NCBI RefSeq assembly: GCF_018918125.1
Contig: NZ_JAHLQA010000003.1
Coordinates: 62,001 to 126,000 of the forward strand
Source: Blautia sp. MSJ-19
Lineage (GTDB): Bacteria > Bacillota > Clostridia > Lachnospirales > Lachnospiraceae
Direction of reading: 5' to 3'
DNA length: 64,000 bases
Of the stretch, positions 44,151 to 53,121 are shown piece after piece (position 1 is the first letter of the stretch; each line of letters starts with the position of its first letter). The translations under genes were made by a program, and so were the position numbers. The notes below the pieces were generated by a model. The model worked only from the letters and a program-made list of their open reading frames with translations, was not told the DNA's origin and ran no database searches.

Positions 44151-44222
44151 CAAAACTGTACCTCTGGAAACCAAAACTGTACATCTGTTCCGAATCTGTG
44201 CACTGGTTTCCAAATCTGCACA
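44151..44222 (-). promoter_or_regulatory. AgrA/LytTR-type direct repeat array in a divergent promoter region
   Basis: Two near-identical GTACAGTTTTG sites (minus strand) exactly 21 nt apart, and two weaker CACAGATTCGG / TGCAGATTTGG copies at 19-20 nt steps. The array lies 60-130 nt upstream of the four-helix membrane protein gene and 70-140 nt upstream of the DUF5684 gene, so it can serve both. Confidence 0.7.
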
Positions 44223-44291
44223 GAACTTGACAGACATTTCGGAATGTGCTTCAATGAACTCAATCAAAAAGAAGAAAGAGGTACATAAATT

Positions 44292-44744
44292 ATGGGACTT
44301 ATTGGAATCAGCAGTCTGGTGCTTTTAGGTGGTATTTATCTGGCAGTTGCTTTGGCATGGTGGATTCTCCAGATCATTGCCAACTGGAAGGTTTTTACCA
44401 AGGCAGGCGAAGCAGGATGGAAAAGTATCATTCCTGTATACAGCGATTACATTTCATACAAAATCGCATGGCAGCCATCTTATTTCTGGCTCGTCTTCAT
44501 TCTAGGAATCATTTCTTCCATTGCCAGCGGAATGGCAGATCCAGATGGAACAAATACCACGATTCTGCTCATTGTCTCACTGATTCGTATCGTCCTTGCG
44601 ATCATCAGCGTTATCTACAGCGTGAAACTTGCAAGAGCATTCGGCAAAGGAATCGGTTTTGCGATCGGACTGATCTTCTTACAGCCGATCTTTATGCTGA
44701 TTCTTGGATTTGGTGACGCTCCTTATTATGGTGCAGATCGGTAA
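44292..44744 (+). CDS. DUF5684-type membrane protein
   Basis: A 150-residue membrane protein with four helices (about 8-28, 58-78, 88-112, 120-142). The signature FTKAGEAGWKSIIPVYSDYI followed by WQPSYFW and a C-terminal GFGDAPY matches DUF5684, often annotated as signal peptidase-like or unknown. Start ATG at 44292 lies behind AGAAAGAGG. Strong terminator after the stop. Probably under the same LytTR control as its divergent neighbour. Function unknown. Confidence 0.83.
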   Translation: MGLIGISSLVLLGGIYLAVALAWWILQIIANWKVFTKAGEAGWKSIIPVYSDYISYKIAWQPSYFWLVFILGIISSIASGMADPDGTNTTILLIVSLIRIVLAIISVIYSVKLARAFGKGIGFAIGLIFLQPIFMLILGFGDAPYYGADR

Positions 44745-44746
44745 CT

Positions 44747-44779
44747 AAAAAAAGCTCTCACTTCGGTGAGGGCTTTTTT
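44747..44779 (+). terminator. strong terminator after the DUF5684 gene
   Basis: AAAAAAGCTCTCAC-TTCG-GTGAGGGCTTTTTT with a stable UUCG tetraloop and T6. Confidence 0.95.
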
Positions 44780-44815
44780 AGTATTTTTAAACAATCTCTT
44801 GTACAGAAAAAATCT

Positions 44816-45034
44816 TTATTCTTTTTCATTATATTCTGTTATCCATTTATGAACCATTTCTTTTTCATTATATTCTGTTATCCATTTATGAACCATTTCT
44901 TTTTTCGTTTGAATAACTTCTGCAAGTTTCTCAATTGAGTCCCCTTCCTTAAAAAGCAAAATTGCTGTTTTGTCATATCCCACTTCAAGAGACTTTGGCA
45001 ATGTTTTATAAGCACATTTAAAATGCCTGAGCAA
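44816..45034 (-). pseudogene. small HTH-like fragment with a 13-residue tandem duplication
   Basis: A 72-codon frame beginning with a TTG and without an RBS. The middle (FKEGDSIEKLAEVIQTKKEMVHKW) resembles the helix-turn-helix start of transposases or phage regulators. The last 26 codons are two copies of KEMVHKWITEYNE. Low coding quality and the lack of a start signal suggest a remnant of a mobile gene. Confidence 0.4.
44821..44898. repeat. 39-bp perfect tandem duplication
   Basis: Two identical 39-bp units (44821-44859 and 44860-44898), equal to 13 codons, at the end of the fragment above. Perfect identity indicates a recent slip or duplication. Confidence 0.95.
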
Positions 45035-45167
45035 ATATTACACTTTTTCTTTACAACAGCAAATTGAATGCTATAATTTGGAAATACTATAACAGTTCTG
45101 ATGGATGCACACGAACTGGAAAAATTCTATTATATTCTCATGGACAAAAAACAGGAGGAAACTTCGA

Positions 45168-46547
45168 ATGAATCAGAATGACATTCACGAACTTGTCGAA
45201 AAACAGAGAGCATATTTTTACAGTAATGCGACGTTAAATATAGATGGGCGTATCCGTACCCTGAAAAAACTGAAAGCATGTATCCTGAAACACGAGAAAG
45301 AAATTGCAACAGCTCTGGAAGCAGACCTTGGCAAAAGCAATTTCGAAAGTTATATGTGTGAAACGGGGCTGATATTGAGTGAAATTTCTTATATGTTAAA
45401 ACATATCCGAAAATTTGCCCGTGAGAAACGTGTACACACACCACTCGCCCAGTTTCATTCCCGTAGTTTCATGAAACCGGGGCCATACGGTGTCGTCCTC
45501 GTCATGAGTCCGTGGAATTATCCGTTCCTGCTCTCTCTTGATCCGCTGGTCGATGCAATTGCCGCCGGAAATACCGTGATTCTGAAGCCAAGCGCGTATT
45601 CGCCAAACACCAGCACTCTGATCAAAAAAATGATCCGAGAATGTTTTTCCCCGGAGATGGTCGCAGTTGTCACCGGTGGTCGTGCAGAAAACACCAGTTT
45701 ACTGGAAGAACATTTTGATTATATCTTTTTTACCGGCAGTCAGAACGTCGGCAAAGAAGTGATGAAAAAAGCGTCGGCACATCTTACTCCGGTAACGCTG
45801 GAACTTGGCGGCAAGAGCCCATGTATTGTTGACGAATCTGCAGATTTGAAACTTGCCGCACGGCGAATCGTCTTTGGCAAATATCTGAACTGCGGACAGA
45901 CCTGTGTAGCTCCGGATTATATTTGCTGCCACAGCTCCGTCAAAGATGCGTTTTTAAACGAGGTTAAAAAACAGATTCAGCTTCAGTTTGGAGAACATCC
46001 TCTTTCTAATCCAGGTTACGGAAAAATCATCAATGAAAAACATTTTAACAGGATCTCCGGACTGATCGATGAGAACAAAGTCATCTGCGGCGGATATACT
46101 GCCCCTGCTACGCTGCACATCGAGCCTACCGTTATGGATCATGTCACTTATGAAGATAATGTAATGCAGGAAGAAATCTTTGGACCGATCATGCCGGTCC
46201 TTACTTATGATTCTCTGGATGAACTGATTCTTAAGATCAATACCATGCCACATCCGCTTGCACTGTATTTCTTTACCCGTGATAAGGCTGCGGCACGCAA
46301 AGTCACTGCACAGTGTCAGTTCGGTGGAGGCTGTATCAATGATACCATCATCCACCTCGCAACCAGTGAGATGCCGTTTGGTGGATTCGGCGAAAGCGGC
46401 ATGGGCGGCTACCATGGCAAAGAAGGTTTCCGCACCTTCTCGCATTACAAAAGTATCGTAGATAAAAAAACATGGCTGGATCTGCCAATGAGATACCAGC
46501 CATATAAAGAAATTCATAATAAACTGATTCATTTTTTCCTGAAGTAA
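45168..46547 (+). CDS. NAD(P)-dependent aldehyde dehydrogenase
   Basis: A 459-residue enzyme of the ALDH class 3-like group (YwdH/AldA type). Motifs: VLVMSPWNYPF, cofactor loop FFTGSQNVGKEVM, active-site Glu in LELGGKSP, active-site Cys in NCGQTCVAPDY, and the C-terminal EMPFGGFGESGMG. A C-terminal hydrophobic-basic tail (IHNKLIHFFLK) is typical of the fatty-aldehyde-type members. It oxidises aldehydes to acids with NAD(P)+. Start 45168 follows ACAGGAGGAAAC; single-gene unit. Confidence 0.93.
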   Translation: MNQNDIHELVEKQRAYFYSNATLNIDGRIRTLKKLKACILKHEKEIATALEADLGKSNFESYMCETGLILSEISYMLKHIRKFAREKRVHTPLAQFHSRSFMKPGPYGVVLVMSPWNYPFLLSLDPLVDAIAAGNTVILKPSAYSPNTSTLIKKMIRECFSPEMVAVVTGGRAENTSLLEEHFDYIFFTGSQNVGKEVMKKASAHLTPVTLELGGKSPCIVDESADLKLAARRIVFGKYLNCGQTCVAPDYICCHSSVKDAFLNEVKKQIQLQFGEHPLSNPGYGKIINEKHFNRISGLIDENKVICGGYTAPATLHIEPTVMDHVTYEDNVMQEEIFGPIMPVLTYDSLDELILKINTMPHPLALYFFTRDKAAARKVTAQCQFGGGCINDTIIHLATSEMPFGGFGESGMGGYHGKEGFRTFSHYKSIVDKKTWLDLPMRYQPYKEIHNKLIHFFLK

Positions 46548-46563
46548 TATAAGTTGTTTTCCT

Positions 46564-46926
46564 TCAGGTTCGAATCTTTTTCCATAAGATCAAACTGCCT
46601 GCCACTGCAGAAAGAACAAGTGTAATTCCAATTCCTGTTATATTGTTGTCATCTCCTGTCTCCGGAACTGTTCGAAGTACTGATGTCTGACTCTTTGTCT
46701 GCGCCGGAGACAGCGTAACCTTTTCTTTTTTATCTGTCGCGGATTCTTTTTCCGGAGTTTCTGTTGTGCGAATGTAACGTACAACCACATCTACGTCTTC
46801 CTGACTTACCTCCTGTGCCAGCACCGGCTTTCCGACTGCCAGAATTATAACGATTGCAAATAGCACGAGGCATACTTTTTTTATAGAAATATTTTTGTCA
46901 TTCACCTCGATATCATCTCTTCTCAC
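46564..46926 (-). CDS. small sortase-anchored protein (VPETG motif)
   Basis: A 120-residue surface protein. N-terminal membrane or signal segment (about 17-37), a short exposed region with a Lys/Glu/Thr-rich linker, then VPETGDD, a hydrophobic helix and KKIRT. It appears too short to hold a binding domain, so it may be a wall anchor or cap for the secreted proteins encoded just upstream. Start is GTG (46926 or 46905). Last gene of the cluster. Confidence 0.75.
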   Translation of the reverse strand: MRRDDIEVNDKNISIKKVCLVLFAIVIILAVGKPVLAQEVSQEDVDVVVRYIRTTETPEKESATDKKEKVTLSPAQTKSQTSVLRTVPETGDDNNITGIGITLVLSAVAGSLILWKKIRT

Positions 46927-46937
46927 TTAAAACATAA

Positions 46938-47477
46938 TCAGTTACCGGTATTCAATGTGATAGTAAAGGTTCCGAGCGTTGCGCTGTCTGTGCCCTTCGG
47001 TAATGTTCCGCCCGGATAAATATCAATTTCTTTTGAAGGAGCCTCCTCATAGGTCGTTTTTTCAGCTGATGATACATTTCCAAGCAAGGTTGCAAGGTTA
47101 CCGCCTTTGGATGTTCCCATATAAACACCCTTATAATTGCTGTCCTTTTCATAAGTAAGCGTATAATTAACCTGTGCATTTGAATGATTTGTAAGCTTGA
47201 TAGTACCCTTCTGATCTCCCCAGCCTGCCGGCACTGCTTCTGAGTAAGTATGCGTAGTCGGATCCCAGGCACCTTTGCCACCCTCATTATAAGTAAACTC
47301 AAAATTGGACCATTCAATATCCACACTGTAAACCGTCTGATTCGTGGAGGATATGCAAGTACCTTTTACTTCATGTGTACCCGTAGGCTGGGCAGTATTG
47401 AGGGTCTCTGCTGAAACAGAGCTGCTGAGTGCAAAAAGAGCTGTTAAAGTTAAGGCAAGTGCTGTTGATTTTTTCAT
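46938..47477 (-). CDS. secreted protein of the VDIxW/WxPxxHxY family (copy 1)
   Basis: A 179-residue exported protein with signal peptide (1-23, ending SSSVSAE). Shared core with the two neighbouring genes: VYSVDIEWSNFEFTY, then WDPTTHTYS, GW, IKLTNHSNAQVNYTLTY, and a C-terminal LGTFTITLN strand. The pattern suggests a single beta-sandwich domain. No membrane anchor or sorting signal, so it is released or bound by the anchored partner. No known family was recognised. Confidence 0.8.
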   Translation of the reverse strand: MKKSTALALTLTALFALSSSVSAETLNTAQPTGTHEVKGTCISSTNQTVYSVDIEWSNFEFTYNEGGKGAWDPTTHTYSEAVPAGWGDQKGTIKLTNHSNAQVNYTLTYEKDSNYKGVYMGTSKGGNLATLLGNVSSAEKTTYEEAPSKEIDIYPGGTLPKGTDSATLGTFTITLNTGN

Positions 47478-47524
47478 ATGATCATATCCTTTCTTTTTTA
47501 ATTTTCATTTTACTTTTTCTGTAT

Positions 47525-48073
47525 TTAGTTTGAAGTTTCCGGTGAAACAGTAATTGTAATCGTTCCAATCCGAGTTCCTGTCTCACTGACCGTCTGATTG
47601 GGTTTACCGGATATCGTCAGTCTGGAAGTTACTTTGTCAGCATGTTCATAATCATTTTCAACTCCCGCTGTCAGTGTATCTTCTGTTACACTGAGCGTTC
47701 CTGACAGATTGGTACTGCCAACAGGTTTATATACAAAGTCAACTCTTACTCCTGCATTTGAATGATTTGTCACCTGAATGTTCGCCGTATTTTTATCCCA
47801 TGAACCGGTAACTTTTCCTGAATATGTATGCTTTTCCGGATTCCATACTCTGCTGCTTTTTTCACACCAGGTGAACGTCATATCATCCCATTTCATATCC
47901 ACACTGTAAACGATCTGATTTTCAACTATATATTTGCTGCACTTTGCGATCACATTAATAGACTGGTTATCACTCACACCAAGTATCTCTCCACCTGAAT
48001 CTGCAAATGCAGTAACACCAACAGACAATGCAATGGCAATGGCTGTGCTGATCGCAAAAAGCTTCTTCATCAC
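47525..48073 (-). CDS. secreted protein of the VDIxW/WxPxxHxY family (copy 2)
   Basis: A 182-residue exported protein with signal peptide (1-24). Core: VYSVDMKWDDMTFTW, VWNPEKHTYSG, SW, IQVTNHSNAGVRVDFVY, and a terminal IGTITITVS. Clearly paralogous to the adjacent copy 1, sharing TNHSNA. RBS GAGGAGGATG-like upstream. Function unknown; like copy 1 it lacks an anchor. Confidence 0.8.
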   Translation of the reverse strand: MMKKLFAISTAIAIALSVGVTAFADSGGEILGVSDNQSINVIAKCSKYIVENQIVYSVDMKWDDMTFTWCEKSSRVWNPEKHTYSGKVTGSWDKNTANIQVTNHSNAGVRVDFVYKPVGSTNLSGTLSVTEDTLTAGVENDYEHADKVTSRLTISGKPNQTVSETGTRIGTITITVSPETSN

Positions 48074-48136
48074 TCATCCTCCTCTTCTTCAGTTTTTATT
48101 TATATTTATGCCCTGACAGGCTATAAATCGAACTCC

Positions 48137-48664
48137 CTACGAAACTGTGACTGAAACTGGAATTTCCGTATTGACAGAAGCCTTTTCCCCTGAATCGGGA
48201 TCGTAAAACGAAACAACAAACTTTCCATCATAGCCGCCTTTCACTAATTGTTTTTCTGCATTATCCGGCAAATCAAGCTCCCTGACCTGATTTCCGGGTT
48301 CCAATATATCAGACTGAACAATCACCGTATTATCAATCACAAGCTGAACGACCATGTTCTGTATGGATTTCTGAGGGTTTGCAAATAACAGTATGGCTTT
48401 TTTGCCTTTCAGATCAATCGTTACTTCATTTGCATACGTAATGCTGACTGCGCCCCCGCCTTCTTCTGCTTCCATCTTTTCGGTACCATCATCCTTCATT
48501 TTTTCTGCATTTTCTTCTGTTGTCTGCGGTGCATGATCCGGTGCCAGTATGGGAGAAGTATTCCGAAAGAAAACAGCCCACACAGTAATCACAATTGAAA
48601 CAACTGTAACTAATATCAAAAGCAGGATCAGTATTTTTGTTTTGGATTTTTTATCTTTGTTCAT
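48137..48664 (-). CDS. membrane-anchored extracellular protein of the secreted cluster
   Basis: A 175-residue protein with one N-terminal membrane helix (about 8-31), followed by an acidic linker and a beta-rich domain (about 75-175; LFANPQKSIQNMVVQLVI, FVVSFYDPDSGEKASVNTEIPV). No family with known function was recognised. Its start overlaps the upstream gene's stop by 4 nt. It may dock the secreted family members to the membrane. Confidence 0.75.
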   Translation of the reverse strand: MNKDKKSKTKILILLLILVTVVSIVITVWAVFFRNTSPILAPDHAPQTTEENAEKMKDDGTEKMEAEEGGGAVSITYANEVTIDLKGKKAILLFANPQKSIQNMVVQLVIDNTVIVQSDILEPGNQVRELDLPDNAEKQLVKGGYDGKFVVSFYDPDSGEKASVNTEIPVSVTVS

Positions 48665-49488
48665 GATCCCTGCCCTCCAATCGTAACCGTGACTGTTCCA
48701 AGTAGCTGATTATTGAGTTCTTCCGAAGGAGTTCCGGATAACATAAAACAAACACTGGCATGATTTCCTGCCGCTACAGCAACGGATGAGGTACCTGCCC
48801 CACTGCTGTCACAGAAATGTCCCGAATATTGTGTATCAGATGGTATATAGTTCAAAGAAGCCTGTACCGTTTCTGTCCCCTGATTCGTAATAATTATCTG
48901 ATTGCTCCCCTCTGACCCGGGCTGCCAGTCTCCTGACACATATTCATGTGTTTCCGGATTCCAGAGACCCTTTTTGTAAATAAAATCCAAATCTCCCCAT
49001 GTAATATCTACAGAAATAATCTGTGCACTCTTTTCTTTCTCTGCACTCTCAGTTACATCTGCGGAATTCTCCGTAACTGCTTTCGTTTCAAGCGGTACTG
49101 CAGTCATCTCCGGCTGTTCCGGAACTTTTTGCACTTCTTCTACCGGTTCCGGTGCTTTGGTCGGCTCTGGTATCTGTGTTGGTTCCACCGGCGTTTCTGT
49201 TGGTTCCGGTACCTCAGGCTCCTTTTTTTCTTCCGTTGGTGCCGCCTTATTTTCCGGCTGTTGTGGAACACTTGATTCCGTGCTTTCCTGTGCTGCCCCT
49301 TCTGCTTTCTCTGTGCTTTCCTGCACCGGCTCTCTGACTTCCTCTGTAGTCTGCTCCATTATGGCTTCCCCCGGCTGAACATGTTCCTCTGCCAAAACAC
49401 TGCCTGAGCAAAAGCTCACCGTCGCCACAATTCCCAACAGCAGTCCGCTCATTCTGAGACAGCTTCGATTTTTACGCTTTTTCTTCAT
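48661..49488 (-). CDS. secreted protein of the VDIxW/WxPxxHxY family with Pro/Glu linker (copy 3)
   Basis: A 275-residue exported protein. Signal peptide (about 10-33), then a long Glu/Pro-rich linker (about 40-150) with repeated PEPT/PTE units, then the family domain (about 158-275): ISVDITWGDLDFIY, LWNPETHEYVSGDW, IIITNQGTETVQASLNY and LGTVTVTIG. Start 49488 is chosen because GAGGAGC precedes it; the open frame begins earlier. First gene of the group, downstream of the MalT-like regulator. The linker could span the cell wall. Confidence 0.8.
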   Translation of the reverse strand: MKKKRKNRSCLRMSGLLLGIVATVSFCSGSVLAEEHVQPGEAIMEQTTEEVREPVQESTEKAEGAAQESTESSVPQQPENKAAPTEEKKEPEVPEPTETPVEPTQIPEPTKAPEPVEEVQKVPEQPEMTAVPLETKAVTENSADVTESAEKEKSAQIISVDITWGDLDFIYKKGLWNPETHEYVSGDWQPGSEGSNQIIITNQGTETVQASLNYIPSDTQYSGHFCDSSGAGTSSVAVAAGNHASVCFMLSGTPSEELNNQLLGTVTVTIGGQGS

Positions 49489-49556
49489 ACAGTTGCTCCT
49501 CTTTTTGTTACTGCTCACTGCATTCGCAGCAGCCTGCTTCAAATATGTCCTCCGTT

Positions 49557-51908
49557 TCAGATCAGTCTGCGTTTCTTTGCTTCTGCAATTGCGGCTGCTT
49601 TATTTCTGACTCCAAGTTTCCGATATGTTTCTTTGTTATGATACTTCACAGTTGCCTCTGAAATTTTGAGCTCTTTTGCAATATCACCGGAGGACATTCC
49701 CTCTGACTGCAGCCACAGTATGCGAAGTGCATTTTCCCCAAGGGCTACGTTATTTTTTGAATCTGCATTCAGATACGAAGGATATGTTTTCGCCATCTGC
49801 TTACTCTCTGCCAGAACCTGCGCGCGAAACTCCTGATCTTTCCAGATGAATTTCTTTTTTTCAAACATCGGCATCAGTGCCGGTCCTTCTCTGCTGAAGA
49901 TCCTGATAAAATGATACGATTCTGCCTGACTGATACATTCCTGAAGAGTTTCTTTCCATTCTTCCTGCTCTAACCTGTACTGAACGATTGCAAGAAGGAT
50001 CTTTCCTTCTATATGTATGTAAGTACGTTTCATAATCTCCGCATAATGCAGAATCTGCTGTAGCAGACAATACGCATTTTCCAGTTTTTCCATAGAAATA
50101 TACACCCGCGCCTTCGTGAGATAGCAGAAACGATCCATTGTACAGAATTCACCATTTTCATCCGGTGCCTGCTTCATCCATTCAGAAACATCTTTTGCCT
50201 GATACAGATGTATCCGGCAGATAAATGCATCAATGTTTGGCAGAAGATTCGGAGCTTCCTTTTCTGCACGCTCCCGGAATACTTTCAGGGAAGAAGCTGC
50301 CCCATCTGCATCACTTTTCAGAACAGACAGCCAGGCCAGAATCCCGACTCCTACAAATACCTGCTCCAGCTTTCCGCCTCTGTCTGCATCCATCCTGCCC
50401 CGTTCCGCCCGGGAAAAGATTTCAAAAATGTCTTTTCCTTTTTCAAGATAACTTTCTGCAAGTGCAAGAGAGACCAGCCCTTTTCCATATTTTCCAAGAA
50501 CAAATTCTACTGGTTTTCCAATGCTGAAGGCCAGTTCTTTGTCTCGTTTACTCCATTCACAGAAATCTTTTCCACCATTCATCAAAGATGGAAGATTGCT
50601 GGTTACCGAAAGTTCCGGCAGAACTGCTTTTTTGCTGTGAATCAGAATATCTGCATTTTTCAACAGATCGATCATATCAACGCTCCCCCTGTGTGGAAGT
50701 GCGATCTTCAGATACAGAAGTTGGCTGCGTGCTTCTTTTCCGAGACTTCCCGTGTGCTCCTGTGCAAATTTTTCCAACGTATGATACCAGCGTTCACTTT
50801 CTTCTATATTCATTAACATAGACTGCAGCAAGCTGATACCTGCCATAAGCACCGGACTTCCGGAAATAATCTCCTCCGGCAGTTCCAGATAATACCTGCG
50901 CAGCTCATAATAATGTCCACTCGAAGGATTTTTGCGTGCATTAGAGATCAGCAATCTGGAAATGCTTCCTGTATCATTATATTTTTCATACATTGTAAGA
51001 GCTTCCGGCAATTGTCCTTCCAGTTCATAATACAACCCGGCTGTATAATACAAATGGTTAATCTGATCAAGGGTACGTTTTCTGTGTAATCTCTGCTGCA
51101 TGGATTTCCGCATGGGCCATCTACATTTCCAGATTCCATTTACACCTCTTATATCAAAAAAATTTCCGACTTCTTCTGCCCGAAAGATCAGTTTTTCCAC
51201 ATCTCCTCGTCCTGTGAGCATGGATGCAAGACTGACATTAAAAGTCTCCACAATAGAAATGTCCATAAAAAATTCCTGCAGTTCCAGATCCCACTGATCG
51301 TACACATGTGTTTCGAGATAATCCCACTGCTTCCTTTTTGTCAGTTCCAGATTTCCTTTTTCCATAGCAAAAAAGAGCAGGGACAGAGGATTCCCGCCAC
51401 CCACATTCCACGCGCTCTGATGTTCTTCGCGGGGAAGCTGTAAGTGATACTGTTCCAGATATGCGATCTGCTCATCGATTGTAAAAAGGAAATCATTTTC
51501 TTCTATTTCAGCAAATATGTATTTGGTGCGAAGTGGCAGAAGCCACCTCGGAAACGGACATCTTGCAATCAAAATAAGCCACACCTGGTCAAGCATCAGT
51601 AGATTGCGGATAATTTCAAAATAATGTTCTCGCTCTGTCGAATCTGTGACACATTGAAGATCATCCAGGATTACTGTGTATTCTGCTGTCTGTTCTTTTA
51701 TTTTTATCTGATCTGCACTTGTCTCCGATGCGCTGTAATACAGACAGTGCTTCATATTAAGGTTATGCATGACCAGCGAAGTTTTACCGATTCCGGTAAC
51801 TCCATACAGATACAATGGTGTCCGAAGTTTTTTCGCAGAACGAAATTTGCGAATCGCTTTTTGCGGGCATATGTATTTGTCATCCGTAAATTTGACTATC
51901 TTTTGCAT
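49557..51908 (-). CDS. MalT/LuxR-type regulator with N-terminal ATPase
   Basis: A 783-residue regulator. P-loop GVTGIGKTS (36-44) and Walker B-like TVILDDLQCV mark an STAND-class NTPase (about 20-260). A helical TPR-like repeat region follows (about 290-690). A LuxR-type HTH ends the protein (about 718-783; LWLQSEGMSSGDIAKELKIS, TVKYHNKETYRKLGV). Such proteins activate genes when an inducer and ATP bind. It is directly upstream of, and co-directional with, the secreted cluster (69 nt gap to the chosen start), so it is the likely activator of that cluster. Confidence 0.9.
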   Translation of the reverse strand: MQKIVKFTDDKYICPQKAIRKFRSAKKLRTPLYLYGVTGIGKTSLVMHNLNMKHCLYYSASETSADQIKIKEQTAEYTVILDDLQCVTDSTEREHYFEIIRNLLMLDQVWLILIARCPFPRWLLPLRTKYIFAEIEENDFLFTIDEQIAYLEQYHLQLPREEHQSAWNVGGGNPLSLLFFAMEKGNLELTKRKQWDYLETHVYDQWDLELQEFFMDISIVETFNVSLASMLTGRGDVEKLIFRAEEVGNFFDIRGVNGIWKCRWPMRKSMQQRLHRKRTLDQINHLYYTAGLYYELEGQLPEALTMYEKYNDTGSISRLLISNARKNPSSGHYYELRRYYLELPEEIISGSPVLMAGISLLQSMLMNIEESERWYHTLEKFAQEHTGSLGKEARSQLLYLKIALPHRGSVDMIDLLKNADILIHSKKAVLPELSVTSNLPSLMNGGKDFCEWSKRDKELAFSIGKPVEFVLGKYGKGLVSLALAESYLEKGKDIFEIFSRAERGRMDADRGGKLEQVFVGVGILAWLSVLKSDADGAASSLKVFRERAEKEAPNLLPNIDAFICRIHLYQAKDVSEWMKQAPDENGEFCTMDRFCYLTKARVYISMEKLENAYCLLQQILHYAEIMKRTYIHIEGKILLAIVQYRLEQEEWKETLQECISQAESYHFIRIFSREGPALMPMFEKKKFIWKDQEFRAQVLAESKQMAKTYPSYLNADSKNNVALGENALRILWLQSEGMSSGDIAKELKISEATVKYHNKETYRKLGVRNKAAAIAEAKKRRLI

Positions 51909-52023
51909 ATTACCCTCCTTAGCTTTCAGATGATTGTGTAAATATTGTAGTCAATTTACAATCCAGATACAACTATCCAAAAGGATAGTTATCCTGGAAA
52001 TACTGTTTATATATCTCAAAAAA

Positions 52024-52072
52024 ATACTTCAGGTATTATTCCACTTTAACAGTATCATAATACCTGAAGTAT
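52024..52072 (-). terminator. terminator of the alpha/beta hydrolase gene
   Basis: Perfect 16-bp inverted repeat ATACTTCAGGTATTAT / ATAATACCTGAAGTAT with a 17-nt loop, followed by T7 on the minus strand. Confidence 0.88.
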
Positions 52073-52149
52073 GAGTGAACTTCTATTTTTTATATACTAT
52101 ACCCAGACCTGAAGCCTTATAACAGAAAACAAAGTTTATCTTTGCCTGT

Positions 52150-52956
52150 TCAGATTCTGTGCTCCATCCATGCAATCACATCTGCTATGACTTCATCACG
52201 GCAGTATTCATTAAGGATCTCATGGAAAAGTCCTCCGTAAATCTTCATCTGACGATCTTTGGAAGCTGCTGTTGCAAAGAAATCCATGGTATCCTGAACG
52301 CTTACAAGGCCGTCCTTCTCACCGTGCATCATAAAAACCGGATATGCAAACTCTTTCATCTTGTCAGCAAACCAGTCCAGACCATCACAGATGCTGTAGC
52401 AAAGTCCTGTTGTAAAAGTGCTGGTGTTGTATGGATCTTTGCCGTACCAGTCTACGACTTCTTTGACCGAGCACACCCCTGAACCCAGTTCATTCGGCAG
52501 TTTCATATGTGGATCCAGATTTCGGTCTACGGATGTGATCAGTTTGCCGTTGTCCCTGACCAGTGCCCCACTGGTGATAATGCCGCGGAGTTTTTTGTCC
52601 GGATATTTGGCTCCGTAGAGAGAAACCGTGTAGCCGCCCATGCTGTGACCGAGGAGAAATACCGGGATATCCGGATTTTCTTTGATGGCAAGGTCTACAA
52701 ATACATTGGTGTCGTCGAGGATTTCATTGAAATCGCTGTAATACGTTCTCTCACCCTCAGACCTGCCGTGTCCTCTGTGGTCGAAGCGATAAGTGCTGAT
52801 TCCTGCCTGATGAAGTTTCTCCGCGAAATAATCGTAACGTCCCTGATGCTCACAAAGTCCGTGAACAATAACGATCGCAGCTCTGGCATTCTCAACCAGT
52901 TCTTTGTTGAAAAACAATTTTGTTCCGTCAAAAGATTCAACATATACTTCCTGCAT
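52150..52956 (-). CDS. alpha/beta hydrolase, monoacylglycerol lipase / lysophospholipase type
   Basis: A 268-residue serine hydrolase. Oxyanion region VHGLCEHQGRYDYFAEKL, YRFDHRGHGRSEGER, nucleophile elbow GHSMGG, acid in FMMHGEKDGLV and His in GGLFHEILNE complete a Ser-Asp-His triad. The GLCEH and RGHGRSEG motifs are typical of the hydrolase_4 / monoglyceride lipase family, which release fatty acids from mono-acyl lipids. RBS GGGAGG. Single gene. Confidence 0.92.
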   Translation of the reverse strand: MQEVYVESFDGTKLFFNKELVENARAAIVIVHGLCEHQGRYDYFAEKLHQAGISTYRFDHRGHGRSEGERTYYSDFNEILDDTNVFVDLAIKENPDIPVFLLGHSMGGYTVSLYGAKYPDKKLRGIITSGALVRDNGKLITSVDRNLDPHMKLPNELGSGVCSVKEVVDWYGKDPYNTSTFTTGLCYSICDGLDWFADKMKEFAYPVFMMHGEKDGLVSVQDTMDFFATAASKDRQMKIYGGLFHEILNEYCRDEVIADVIAWMEHRI

Positions 52957-53121
52957 AGCAAAAACCTCCCTGTTTTTTATAAATCCAGTATAGCGTTTTT
53001 GTCTGACAAAAGCTACTGATTATTGAAAGTTTGCTAATAATTTTTTTGCAGAACAAATATGGCTGCATCTTCTGAATAACAAGATAACAGCCATAAAAAA
53101 GTTAATCATAATTTTGTAACT

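Noticed and set aside
48946-49378. Plus-strand frames opposite the Pro/Glu-rich linker
   Set aside because: Low-complexity complement of the PEPT linker produces open frames without meaning.
52024-52072. Perfect 16-bp inverted repeat considered as a MITE or operator
   Set aside because: Its position after a stop codon and the following T7 make it a terminator.
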